DNA of 64,000 bases from an uncultured Bacteroidales bacterium (GCA_900316125.1 ONBO01000002.1:1-64000); one strand, 5' to 3'; shown: positions 45,001-52,007, numbered from the stretch's first letter. Notes: generated from the letters alone by a model not told the origin. Translations and numbers: made by a program.

Positions 45001-47527
45001 CATTGGCGCCAAACATAAAGTTATCACCACCGTGATACACTTGCACTGTGCTAACAGTAGCGTCTGATATGGCATCTGATGTCCACCATTTCCCCCATCC
45101 ACCCATGCCAGCGGAACTGCCAGAAGCAGCTCTATCTGCTGGCAGAGCGGAGAATCCGTATGTGTCCAAACCGTTTCTATTATTATACCATCCGGTTGTT
45201 GTCTTCATATGCTTACCGGCAGTCCCCACACCCTTGCCGTCAGTCAGTTCTATAAAGTCAACCAGTACATGCCACTCATCAGTGGTAGGCAAATGCCAAC
45301 CGTTAGGACATATTCCCTGCCTGCGGTTCTCAAAAGAAGTGGTTTGAGCCACAGCCTCTGTGCCAGAGGCAAAGCCAACCGCAGCCGCCCAACTAAAGAA
45401 AGTTCCAAGGTACGGAATCTGGCTGGCTAACAATTGACCTTTCCACTGAGTTTCATCATTGCCTGTAGGATACACTTTATAGTACGGGTTATAACTGCTA
45501 CTGCCAGGAGTCGTTGGAACCGCTGCACCTGGACGTTCACTCTCAGTATCATACTTGGTACAACGTATATTCTCTGCAAGCCACAACTGATTGCCTATTT
45601 TCACCACATTATATTTGTTGCCACAAATATCAGTTACAACATCCATAGAGTGTCCATTCTCAGGTGCATCAAGAGGCTTTAATTCTTTCTTAAACTGAGC
45701 CTTATAAGTTTTGGAATCAGTAACCGCCTTTATCTCAGAATCCCAATTAGCAAAGGTATAGGTATATTGAGCATCATCAGCCTTTGTTGGGGTTTGGCCT
45801 CTGTAAACAGGCATCTGTCCATATTTGAGTTCATCGCTCTGAAGTTCTTTACCACTAGCATCAACAAATTTTATAACAAAGTCCTCATCTGCTCTTACAC
45901 AACGTACGGAACGTCCAATGTACTTCTTGTTGTTATCATGCATTATGCGCTGATAGCCCTGGTAGAGATACATACTACGTCCATTCAAATCACTACCTGG
46001 CGTAGATGTCCAGAAATCAGTATCAGCATCAACATTGTGGATATCTGAACCCTTTGCATATCCTGTAGGCAAAGCAGAGAAGCCGTATATATCATCACCG
46101 TTATTATTCATCCAACCAGTAGTGGTTTTAAGATGCCCACCTGCAGTCTGGGTGCCGTAACCCTCTGTAACTTGAATAAACGTCTCCAAGGCTTTCCATT
46201 CTTCATAACTTGGCAGATGCCAGCCGTTAGGGCATATTCCCTGCCTGTCTGAGACAAAGTCTGCAGTTTGGGCTTTAGCTGCCGCCTCATTAGCAAGACC
46301 TACAGCAGCCGCCCAGTTATACAGGAACCCGAGCATTTGTATCTGCCCAGCTGACAGTCTGGTAGAAGTTACTTTTCTGCCATCTGTATAATACGGATCA
46401 TATATCCAGTCCTGCGTAACAGCTGCCAGAAGCCTGTAACTAGCACGTTCACTCCGAGTATCATACCTATTACAACGCATATTCTCAGCCATCCAAAGCT
46501 GAGACCCTATTCTAACAACATTGTACTTATTTCCGCATATATCCTCCGCCAGACCAATGGAGTGGCTGTTTTCCAGCGCATCAGTAGGTATGACCGTACT
46601 ATTAAACTGCGCATAGTAAGTTTTTTCACCTGTAACAGACGTAATAGGCGTGTACCATCTTGAGAAAGTGTAGCTACTGCAAAATGCATCCGCTGGTCTG
46701 GTTGGTGTTGAGCCAGTGTAGCGTGGCGTAGTGCCATAATCCCATGAGTAGTCTTGCAAAACTGTGCCGTCATAATTTACAAACTTAATGGGGTATGCTC
46801 GCTTGATCGGTGAAAACAGAGCGGTGTAAACCTTAGCCTCAGTAACAGTTCCTATGGCAGGGCTCCAGCCACCGAATATGTAGTCGTACTCCGCTGTAGA
46901 AGCCTTTGTTGGCGTCGAGCCTGAGTATGTTGGTTTAGTACCATACGCCACGTTTGTGCTTTGAAGTGTAGTACCATCTTCGTTCTTGAACGTTATGGTG
47001 TATTTGTTTACTGTTTGATTGAATGTGGGGGTGTATATGGCATCACCCGTTACCTTGGCTATGGCTGGACTCCACGCCTTGAATGTATACGTGTATTGAG
47101 CTGTAGGTGCCTTGGTTGGTGTTTTGGAGCAGCTTGGGGTGGAACCATAAGCCACACTTGTGCTTTGCAGGGTACTGCCATCGCCGTTCAGGAACGTTAT
47201 GGTGTATTTGCGTACAGTGGATGTATATTGAGCTACATATGTAGTGTTAGTAGTTATTGCCTTTATTGTAGGACTCCAGCCATTAAACGTGTAGGTGTAT
47301 TGAGCATCAGCCAGCCTTGTAGGAGGATTTGGACCTTTATATTGGGGCACCTGATTCCTTCTAATATTTTTTTGAGTATATAAAACAGTTTTTTTATCAT
47401 AATTCAGGAAAGTGGCTGTAAGCTGCGCAAATGCAGCCCCTGAGAATGTGCACAGCATCACCGTCACTAAGGCAAACCTTAGCGTAATAAGCTTTAATAT
47501 GTTGATTCTAACTGAATTATGGGGCAT
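39068..47527 (-). CDS. Giant T9SS-type surface protein with InlB-like repeats and three FISUMP domains
   Basis: This protein of 2,819 residues begins with a signal peptide (MPHNSVRINILK...SGAAFAQ). It then has about 27 Listeria-Bacteroides (InlB B-type) repeats of ~68 residues, pattern YxVRFLNxDGTELQSxELxYGxTPxYTGxTPTKxATAQYTYTF split over FxGWDSxIxxVTGAKxYTAxY. Between them lie three FISUMP domains, each opening DICGNKYNV.IG.QLW.AEN and carrying ICPNGWHLP or ICPNGYHVP, GLDTYGFS-type sequence and a closing VRCV. The last ~75 residues (EVYVYDVTGRLYR...GTYIVVV...KYIVKKR) match a type A T9SS sorting domain. Met at 47527 is the start, since the promoter -7 box lies inside the longer frame to 47578. 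Likely a cell-surface adhesin or filament; ligand unknown. It overlaps the barrel gene at 38190-39071. Confidence 0.9.
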   Translation of the reverse strand: MPHNSVRINILKLITLRFALVTVMLCTFSGAAFAQLTATFLNYDKKTVLYTQKNIRRNQVPQYKGPNPPTRLADAQYTYTFNGWSPTIKAITTNTTYVAQYTSTVRKYTITFLNGDGSTLQSTSVAYGSTPSCSKTPTKAPTAQYTYTFKAWSPAIAKVTGDAIYTPTFNQTVNKYTITFKNEDGTTLQSTNVAYGTKPTYSGSTPTKASTAEYDYIFGGWSPAIGTVTEAKVYTALFSPIKRAYPIKFVNYDGTVLQDYSWDYGTTPRYTGSTPTRPADAFCSSYTFSRWYTPITSVTGEKTYYAQFNSTVIPTDALENSHSIGLAEDICGNKYNVVRIGSQLWMAENMRCNRYDTRSERASYRLLAAVTQDWIYDPYYTDGRKVTSTRLSAGQIQMLGFLYNWAAAVGLANEAAAKAQTADFVSDRQGICPNGWHLPSYEEWKALETFIQVTEGYGTQTAGGHLKTTTGWMNNNGDDIYGFSALPTGYAKGSDIHNVDADTDFWTSTPGSDLNGRSMYLYQGYQRIMHDNNKKYIGRSVRCVRADEDFVIKFVDASGKELQSDELKYGQMPVYRGQTPTKADDAQYTYTFANWDSEIKAVTDSKTYKAQFKKELKPLDAPENGHSMDVVTDICGNKYNVVKIGNQLWLAENIRCTKYDTESERPGAAVPTTPGSSSYNPYYKVYPTGNDETQWKGQLLASQIPYLGTFFSWAAAVGFASGTEAVAQTTSFENRRQGICPNGWHLPTTDEWHVLVDFIELTDGKGVGTAGKHMKTTTGWYNNRNGLDTYGFSALPADRAASGSSAGMGGWGKWWTSDAISDATVSTVQVYHGGDNFMFGANEIKSKSTALCVRCVKNPEKFEIKFVNYDGTELQSTEVEYGSLPEYKGDTPVRDADAQYTYTFSGWSPEVAVVTEAATYTAQYDNEVNKYVVRFLNDDGTELQSSELDYGATPAYTGETPTKDATAQYTYTFAGWNNDIVAVTGAKDYTATYTPTTNKYVVRFLNDDGTELQSEELEYGVTPAYTGETPTKDATAQYTYTFNGWDSDIEVVTGAKDYTATYAQTTNKYLITFENYDGEELQSGELEYGQTPAYTGEAPEKPADAENTYVFTGWSPELTSVTKAQIYTAQFRNTTNKYLIRFLNDDGTELQSEELAYGATPAYTGETPTKPATAQYTYTFKGWDSEITAVTGAKDYTATYTPTTNKYLITFENYDGEELQSDEVEYGQTPNYTGETPEKPADAENTYVFNGWSPEITTVIAAQTYTAQFRNTTNTYIIRFLNEDGTELQSEELEYGATPAYTGETPTKDATAQYTYTFAGWDSEIAEVTGTKDYTATYTPTTNKYVVRFLNEDGTELQSEELEYGATPAYTGETPTKDATAQYTYTFAGWDSEIAEVTGAKDYTATYTPTTNKYTVRFLNYDGTELQSEELEYGATPEYTGETPTKDATAQYTYTFAGWDSDMAEVTGAKDYTATYTPTTNKYVVRFLNEDGTELQSEELDYGATPAYTGETPTKDATAQYTYTFNGWDSDIEAVTGAKDYTATYTPTTNKYLITFENYDGEELQSDEVEYGQTPNYTGETPEKPSDAENTYVFNGWSPEITTVIAAQTYTAQYRNTTNTYIIRFLNEDGTELQSEELEYGATPAYTGETPTKDATAQYTYTFAGWDSEIAEVTGAKDYTATYTSTVNKYTIVFKNYNGEELQSVEVEYGQTPTYTGATPEKPADKDFTYTFEGWIPEITTVTAGQTCTAQFSRLVKSSDPPENSHSIEIVTDICGNKYNVVKIGSQLWLAENMRCNKYDTESEKAGQSFSTSSSAIYAPYYTGCFTEGANVTISPNNTFTDEQWDYLGLLYNWAAALGLSEGESRAQTREFNSPRQGICPNGYHVPSDAEWLQLIDYIENTDGKGEGTAAKHLKATSGWAPNTNKGNGLDTYGFSLLPVDRGVGKTIYGIGTYAKFTTASAKSNTFADYMNVDGDALVIVGNVGYTSAKSHIYTVRCVREAEKFEIKFVNYDGTELQSTEVEYGSIPVYEGNIPVKQATAQYSYVFSGWSPEVVMVTGAATYTAQYDNEVNKYVVRFLNEDGTELQSEELAYGATPAYTGETPTKDATAQYTYTFAGWDSEIADVTGAKDYTATYTPTTNKYTVRFLNDDGTELQSEELDYGATPEYTGETPTKDATAQYTYTFAGWDSEIAEVTGAKDYTAIYTPTTNKYTVRFLNDDGTELQSDELDYSATPAYTGETPTKDATAQYTYTFNGWDSDIEAVTGAKDYTATYTPTTNKYVVRFLNDDGTELQSEELEYGTTPAYTGETPTKDATAQYTYTFKGWDSEIAEVTGTKDYTATYTSTTNKYLITFENYNGEELQSSDVEYGQTPSYTGETPEKPADAEHTYIFTGWSPEITSVTSAQTYAAQFSSTTNKYTVRFLNEDGAELQSEELAYGTIPVYAGATPTKQATAQYTYMFSGWDSEIVEVTGAKDYTATYTSTVNKYPIAFVNYDGFELQITPVEYGQTPVYTSITPWKPADAEFTYTFSGWSPEITSVVGAQTYTAQFSSTTNKYTVRFLNEDGAELQSEELAYGSTPAYTGETPTKQETAKYTYTFKGWDSDIEVVRGAKDYTATYTAIPVHQTADNTPECANAPAVAKYDWLLMLNANAIKDMGYNLNENIVEWYRVVGEMDNLDSGERDDEKVGTGYYYTINSNLNSTGDYYALIDLPWQTSEVGCNGLMRTVVFHYAPKGSTKRAMAVSPTIAYPQQEIEVRDLPQEVAEVYVYDVTGRLYRSFRTNGEATAMFNAEQNAGTYIVVVWTSKGKETFKYIVKKR
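39660..47422 (-). repeat. InlB-type repeat array, ~205-bp unit, about 27 copies in four blocks
   Basis: Blocks: copies 1-4 at about 47422-46570, copy 5 at about 45885-45660, copies 6-18 at about 44950-42240, copies 19-27 at about 41520-39660. FISUMP domains lie between them (about 46560-45885, 45640-44955, 42220-41515). Copies 1-5 are diverged, while 7-17 and 20-27 are nearly identical in DNA. Two sub-types occur: RFLN[D/E]DG units and FENYDGEELQS units. About 260 bp at 42657-42915 recurs almost unchanged at 43691-43950. Confidence 0.85.
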
Positions 47528-47560
47528 TTTAAAACACCTTGGCAATATTACATTCTGTGG

Positions 47561-47592
47561 CAAAGATATGCATAACACCTTAATTTGACAAA
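47561..47592 (-). promoter_or_regulatory. Promoter of the giant repeat protein gene
   Basis: On the minus strand TTTG (47592-47589), a 20-bp spacer and TATCTTTG (47568-47561). The leader to the ATG at 47527 is about 28 nt. It interlocks with the divergent ndh promoter. Confidence 0.7.
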
Positions 47593-47607
47593 TTTATTAG
47601 CTTGGAT

Positions 47608-47638
47608 TTTGTTAAATCACTGGTTATTCGTAACTTCG
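47608..47638 (+). promoter_or_regulatory. Promoter of the NADH dehydrogenase gene
   Basis: TTTG (47608-47611), a 19-bp spacer and TAACTTCG (47631-47638), one mismatch from TAnnTTTG. The leader to the ATG at 47659 is about 15 nt. The in-frame TTG at 47602 is excluded as a start because it precedes the promoter. Confidence 0.55.
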
Positions 47639-47658
47639 CCACTACTAAAAATGACATT

Positions 47659-48933
47659 ATGAGAGCGAACATAAAACGCGGAGAACTTACGCGAGTGGTT
47701 ATTGTGGGAGGCGGGCTTGGAGGTCTGAGGCTTGCCATGAGTCTGAAAAAGACCAACTTTCAGGTGGTGCTGATAGACAAGAACAACTACAACCAGTTCC
47801 CTCCGCTCATCTATCAGGTGGCATCGGCGGGTCTGGAACCAAGTAACATATCATTCCCGTTCCGCCGTCTGCTTCAAAACAAGAAGAACTTCTATTTCAG
47901 AATGGGTACGGTGCTGTCAATAGACAGTGCTGAGAAGGCGGTGCACACCACTTTTGGCGTGGTACACTATGACTATTTAGTGCTGGCGGCAGGAGCTACC
48001 ACAAACTTTTTTGGCAACAGCAACGTAGAGGCTAACGTTCTGCCAATGAAGACTGTAACAGAATCCATGCGTCTGCGCAACACCATCTTTGAGAACTTGG
48101 AACGTGCTGAGATAGAGGATAAGGAGGAGCGCCGCCAGGCATATATGAATGTGGTGGTGGTAGGTGGCGGCCCGTCTGGTGTGGAGATATCTGGCGCACT
48201 GGCTGATATGCGTAAGATGGTGGTGCCAAGAGACTATCCTGAACTTGATGCTTCCAAACTGCACATATACCTTGTAGATTCTGGTGACAGGCTTATTAAG
48301 GGAATGGCTGAGAAGTCTTCTTCAAGGGCTTTGTATGACCTGCAGTCCATGGGCGTGGATGTGATTCTGAATACACGTGTAACGGACTACAAGAACGGGG
48401 TGGTGCAGCTGAGTGACGGACGTGAGATACCTGCTAAAACCGTAGTTTGGGTGAGCGGTATCAAGGCTAACACCATAGAGGGTCTTACACCTGAGAGCCA
48501 AGGGCATGCGAACCGTATTGTTACAGACCGCTACTGCGAGGTAAAGGGAATGGAGAATATCTATGCCATAGGAGACTGCAGCATTATGGAGGGTGACCCT
48601 GAATACCCAATGGGGCATCCGCAGCTGGCGCAGGTGGCTCTACAGCAGGCAGACCTTGTATCAAAGAATATCAGGCTTTTAGAGAAGGGCGAGCAACCCA
48701 AGATGTTCCGCTACAAGAACTTAGGCTGTATGGCCACTATAGGCCGCCGCAAGGCTGTGGTGGAGATAGGCAAGTTCAAGTTTGGCGGTTTCTTTGCATG
48801 GATACTTTGGCTTGTGGTTCACATCCGCTCCATCTTGGGCGTCAAGAACAAGGCTTCAGTCTTTGCAAACTGGATGTGGAACTACGTTAACTACACCCAG
48901 AGCCTCAGACTGATACTTAAGATTGGAAAATAA
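47659..48933 (+). CDS. ndh: Type II NADH:quinone oxidoreductase
   Basis: This 424-residue peripheral membrane flavoenzyme passes electrons from NADH to quinone without pumping. It has an FAD-binding loop VVIVGGGLGGLRLA (13-26), NYNQFPPLIYQVASAGLEPS, the NADH loop VVVVGGGPSGVEISG (about 165-179), a second FAD motif NIYAIGDCSIM and the quinone-side AQVALQQADLV. The hydrophobic C-terminal stretch FFAWILWLVVHIRSILG would attach it to the membrane. It is monocistronic, with a promoter upstream and a terminator-like hairpin downstream. Confidence 0.92.
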   Translation: MRANIKRGELTRVVIVGGGLGGLRLAMSLKKTNFQVVLIDKNNYNQFPPLIYQVASAGLEPSNISFPFRRLLQNKKNFYFRMGTVLSIDSAEKAVHTTFGVVHYDYLVLAAGATTNFFGNSNVEANVLPMKTVTESMRLRNTIFENLERAEIEDKEERRQAYMNVVVVGGGPSGVEISGALADMRKMVVPRDYPELDASKLHIYLVDSGDRLIKGMAEKSSSRALYDLQSMGVDVILNTRVTDYKNGVVQLSDGREIPAKTVVWVSGIKANTIEGLTPESQGHANRIVTDRYCEVKGMENIYAIGDCSIMEGDPEYPMGHPQLAQVALQQADLVSKNIRLLEKGEQPKMFRYKNLGCMATIGRRKAVVEIGKFKFGGFFAWILWLVVHIRSILGVKNKASVFANWMWNYVNYTQSLRLILKIGK

Positions 48934-48943
48934 ACTGCTTCTT

Positions 48944-48984
48944 CGCCACTGCCTAACTGCTTACGGGTGGTGGCGGTTGTTTTT
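48944..48984 (+). terminator. Probable terminator after ndh
   Basis: CGCCAC (48944-48949) pairs with GTGGCG (48970-48975), the stem extending partly inward with GGGTGGTGG, followed by GTTGTTTTT. The loop is long, so the call is moderate. Confidence 0.5.
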
Positions 48985-49002
48985 CAGGCTCTTACCAAAT
49001 CC

Positions 49003-49992
49003 TTATACCGCCTTCAAAGAGAAAGCTGCGCTAAATGGTATTCTGCCTTGCTGATTGTAGTAGTGTTCCCAAGCACATTCCTTGTGGCTAAGTACAGAGA
49101 TTTCTTTTGCGGTATATGAGCCAAGCTGTGCACATACTGTATCAAGAACCTTTAACTCCATGTCGGAAAACACTGATGTATCCGCCTTTTTATCTGAAAC
49201 AAGCACACTGCCCTCATAATTTCCACATTGACGTAACTCTTGCCTTATGTCTGCGAACTCGCTATATACTCTGTCCCACCTCTCTGGTACGGGGCCAAGC
49301 TCAATGGCCTTGTAAACAAGTCCGGTCATTGCACTACCGGTTTCACGATATGACATAAAATCAGCATAGAACAAAAGTTTGTTCATTTTAGTGCACCATA
49401 CGTTGCTGCATCTTTCAAGTATGTATAAGATAGTGTTTTTTAGTTTGTTTAATGATACCTGAGCATAACCGTTTTCCTCACCACGACCAGTGCAAAAGAC
49501 CCTTGATGTCTCATACTTTTCCACTTTGTATAACTCGCTATTTGCGATAATGTCACTAACCTTGCCAACAATCTTATCATAATCACTTTCTGATAGTTCT
49601 TTTCTTGAACTATTAACCATGTCAAGCATAACCTTAGGATTCATGATGGAGCGTATCATTCGTCCGTTTGAAACGCTTGGCACTTCTCCTTGCTCATACA
49701 GACGGTATTGGTTTACGCCAATGCCCAAGATAAGTGACATTTTTGATGCACTGATGCCGTATTTCTTTCTTATTGCTATTATCTCATCAGTGTATGGAAT
49801 GCCGTATTTTTCTCTGTACTGATTTGTCACTTGTATAAAACCTGCAGTATCGCCTGCATCGTCAGTAAACTGCTCTTTTGTATCTTCGCACAGCCATGCG
49901 GTGTGAACATACTTGTATGTCTCACCTCTGAAGTTCCATGTACGCTCTTCATACACTTTCTTCATCTCTTTACCTGTGAATGGACTAATCAT
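49003..49992 (-). CDS. Panacea-domain antitoxin with MqsA-like HTH region
   Basis: This 329-residue protein has two parts. Residues ~1-120 resemble MqsA/HigA-type antitoxins: MISPFTGKEM, a beta region WNFRGETYKYVHTAWLCE, then a helix-turn-helix (IRKKYGISASKMSLILGIGVNQYRLYEQGEVPS). The N-terminal zinc-finger cysteines usual for MqsA are reduced to one Cys. Residues ~180-325 are a Panacea (SocA/DUF4065) domain with MNKLLFYADFMSYRETG (203-219) and ELGPVPERWD (231-240). Panacea domains neutralise many unrelated toxins. The frame is open to 50073, but Met at 49992 lies just after the toxin stop (TAA-T-ATG) and is the likely start. The HTH suggests autoregulation. Confidence 0.8.
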   Translation of the reverse strand: MISPFTGKEMKKVYEERTWNFRGETYKYVHTAWLCEDTKEQFTDDAGDTAGFIQVTNQYREKYGIPYTDEIIAIRKKYGISASKMSLILGIGVNQYRLYEQGEVPSVSNGRMIRSIMNPKVMLDMVNSSRKELSESDYDKIVGKVSDIIANSELYKVEKYETSRVFCTGRGEENGYAQVSLNKLKNTILYILERCSNVWCTKMNKLLFYADFMSYRETGSAMTGLVYKAIELGPVPERWDRVYSEFADIRQELRQCGNYEGSVLVSDKKADTSVFSDMELKVLDTVCAQLGSYTAKEISVLSHKECAWEHYYNQQGRIPFSAAFSLKAV

Positions 49993-49993
49993 A

Positions 49994-50347
49994 TTACCTG
50001 GTTTTAAATGGATAAACAAGAGGATGTTCTGCAATATGAAATGATATGCATATTGTTTGGCAGTTAACGCCACCGAGCATGATCTTTATATAAATCTCTC
50101 TCTTCTTTACATCTTTTCCAAACACCCACATTTCACCCAGTTTGTTGAGCTCATCTATTACGGGTCCTTGAACGTAATCGTTAACTGTCAGATTTTCAAT
50201 TATAACCTTTCTGTATGATGGTACAATTTCAAGTTCTTCAAGTGTCTTTTGGTTCTTATTACGGTCATCTCTATAGATAATTCCAAAAACCTTCATCTTT
50301 TCATGAAACTGGTTTAGGAATTTTTGCACATCATCTTTTGTAATCAT
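49994..50347 (-). CDS. Putative toxin of the Panacea toxin-antitoxin pair
   Basis: This 117-residue protein (MITKDDVQKFLNQFHEKMKVF...) has an alpha/beta pattern with a charged centre (FRDDRNKN-like YRDDRNKNQKTLEELEI), VNDYVQGPVIDELN and a conserved-looking tail SFHIAEHPLVYPFK. It is first in the operon, one base from the antitoxin gene, with its own promoter. The order and partner make it the toxin. I cannot place it in a known toxin fold such as MqsR, RelE or Fic, so its target is open. Met at 50347 is chosen because the -7 box (50369-50376) covers the upstream TTG at 50371. Confidence 0.65.
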   Translation of the reverse strand: MITKDDVQKFLNQFHEKMKVFGIIYRDDRNKNQKTLEELEIVPSYRKVIIENLTVNDYVQGPVIDELNKLGEMWVFGKDVKKREIYIKIMLGGVNCQTICISFHIAEHPLVYPFKTR

Positions 50348-50368
50348 ATACCACTTAGAATAACACCG

Positions 50369-50376
50369 CAAAGTTA
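50369..50376 (-). promoter_or_regulatory. -7 box of the toxin-antitoxin operon
   Basis: TAACTTTG on the minus strand, about 22 bp before the toxin ATG. A perfect ACAACT/AGTTGT palindrome (50404-50419) lies next to where the -33 region should be and is a candidate operator. Confidence 0.55.
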
Positions 50377-50707
50377 TGTATTATTTTTGAAATGTCCAAA
50401 AATACAACTATAAAGTTGTTTAGAGTGCTATGATAAATATTTGTTTTGTTCAAAAAATCAAGAGTGTTCAAAAATTTTGAACATGCGTATTCCTTTGAAC
50501 GTTATCATACTCCCTTGTGTACTCCAAAAAGAAGTTGCGGTTAAGAATTAGGGACGTTTTGCTACACTTTTCCCAACGAATATTTGGCTGTTTGCCGCAC
50601 TTTTTCCAACGAATGTCTACTGCAAAGTTGTCTAAATCTACGAAAATTTCAAATACTTCTATTTCAAATAAAATTATTTCAAATAGTTTTATTTCAAATA
50701 AATTTAT
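50377..50707. other. Gene-free interval with palindromes and tandem repeats
   Basis: Between the toxin promoter and the ATPase promoter there is no convincing gene. It holds the palindrome at 50404-50419, a 17-bp palindrome GTTCAAAA-A-TTTTGAAC (50466-50482) with further half-sites GTTCAAAA at 50448-50455 and TTTGAAC at 50494-50500, and four ATTTCAAATA units (50646-50700). A 96-codon minus-strand frame here is low-complexity Phe-Glu-Ile read from the repeats and is not taken as a gene. Confidence 0.6.
50646..50700 (+). repeat. Four ATTTCAAATA units with exact 15-bp period
   Basis: Units at 50646-50655, 50661-50670, 50676-50685 and 50691-50700 are identical, with variable AT-rich 5-bp spacers. 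The next 15-bp step, 50706-50715, carries the -7 box TACATTTG of the ATPase gene, so the array is in register with the promoter. Confidence 0.8.
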
Positions 50708-50715
50708 TACATTTG
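50708..50715 (+). promoter_or_regulatory. -7 box of the ATPase gene
   Basis: TACATTTG fits TAnnTTTG, about 48 bp before the ATG at 50764. No TTTG stands at -33. The repeat units may take over that role. Confidence 0.45.
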
Positions 50716-50763
50716 CAATGTGATAGCAATAACACTGTAGATAATAAGCAAGACACATTGACT

Positions 50764-51891
50764 ATGGAGATACCTTTTATATATGGGAAAATAGCTGACG
50801 GAGCTTCATTTACAGACAGGAAACAAGAGACAGAAGCACTTGTAAACAACTTTAGGGGACTAATTAATACGGTTATAATTTCACCACGACGCTGGGGGAA
50901 AACGTCTCTTGTAAACAAGGCATTATTAGAACTATCAGAAGACCCGGATTTTATAACAGTAAGCATTGATGTGTTCAATTGTAGAACTGAGGCGGATTTC
51001 TACAACACTTTTGCATCTGCTGTACTAAAGGCTGGAGTTTCTAAAATTGAGGAATTTGTGGCATCGGCGAAGAAATATCTTGGAGGCCTTTTGCCTAAAA
51101 TAACATTGGGAGACGGGATGGGAACCGCCGAATTATCACTTGGTGTGGATTTCAAAGACAAGCAGTTCTCAGTTGATGAGATACTTGATTTGCCGCAAAA
51201 CATAGCCAAAGAACGGCACAAGAGAGTAGTTGTGTGTATAGATGAGTTTCAAAATATATGTGAATTTGATAATACTCTTGATTTTCAGAAGAAATTACGT
51301 TCACACTGGCAGAAACACACATCGGTATGCTATTGTCTGTATGGAAGCAAACGCCACATGCTTTTAGACATCTTTGGCAATTACTCTAACCCATTCTACA
51401 AATTTGGAGATATTAAATTTCTTGAAAAAATTGATGAAGAGAACTGGGTAGAGTTCATAACAGAAACTTTTGCACGCACAGGTAAAACCATTTCTGAGGA
51501 TACAGCGCTTGAACTTGTACTGCTTGTGGATTTGCACCCGTACTATGTACAGCAGCTTGCACAGCAGAGTTGGCTAAGAACTAACGACGTCTGCACGTAT
51601 GAAATTGTAAAAGATGCATTTGACGGCATTATAGGTCAGCTGAATCTATTGTTCTGCAACTTGATAGACTCCCTTACAGCCAAACAGATTAATTTTATCA
51701 ATGCTATTAATAATGGAGAAATAAACTTTTCTTCAGAAGCAGTGCTTAAGAGGTACAATTTAGGAACATCAGCCAACATCAAGAATCTTAAAGACAGCTG
51801 CCTTAAGAAAGATATCATAGATATTCTTCCCTCTAAGAAGATAGTTCTTCAAGACCCAATATTTGCCTACTGGTTAAAACAACAGAGGTAG
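50764..51891 (+). CDS. AAA family ATPase (archaeal-ATPase-like, STAND type)
   Basis: This 375-residue protein starts MEIPFIYGKIADGASFTDR, the usual opening of a family present in many copies in Bacteroidales. The Walker A variant PRRWGKTS lies at 41-48, Walker B VVVCIDEFQNI at about 155-165, followed by a sensor-like CYCLYGSKRHML and a winged-helix C-terminus ending IFAYWLKQQR. Members are thought to be regulatory or defence-related ATPases, but function is not established. The frame extends upstream to 50584 through the 15-bp repeats. The ATG at 50764 lies after the promoter and begins the conserved part. Confidence 0.78.
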   Translation: MEIPFIYGKIADGASFTDRKQETEALVNNFRGLINTVIISPRRWGKTSLVNKALLELSEDPDFITVSIDVFNCRTEADFYNTFASAVLKAGVSKIEEFVASAKKYLGGLLPKITLGDGMGTAELSLGVDFKDKQFSVDEILDLPQNIAKERHKRVVVCIDEFQNICEFDNTLDFQKKLRSHWQKHTSVCYCLYGSKRHMLLDIFGNYSNPFYKFGDIKFLEKIDEENWVEFITETFARTGKTISEDTALELVLLVDLHPYYVQQLAQQSWLRTNDVCTYEIVKDAFDGIIGQLNLLFCNLIDSLTAKQINFINAINNGEINFSSEAVLKRYNLGTSANIKNLKDSCLKKDIIDILPSKKIVLQDPIFAYWLKQQR

Positions 51892-51977
51892 CTTATTGGC
51901 GGGGTATGTGGGGAGATGGCCTTGTAGAGTAGTGGTATAATGATGTTGCCAAAGGTAGTAAAAATATCTTTATTAAA

Positions 51978-52007
51978 TTGGAAAACAAAAAAAATGTATT
52001 ACCTTTG
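51978..52007 (+). promoter_or_regulatory. Promoter of tRNA-Leu
   Basis: TTG (51978-51980), a 19-bp spacer and TACCTTTG (52000-52007). Transcription would begin about 15-20 bp before the tRNA. Confidence 0.7.

Noticed and set aside
50468..50758. A 96-codon minus-strand frame rich in Phe-Glu-Ile
   Set aside because: It is read through the 15-bp repeats and the ATPase promoter. The regular LFEI pattern comes from the DNA repeat, not from protein selection.
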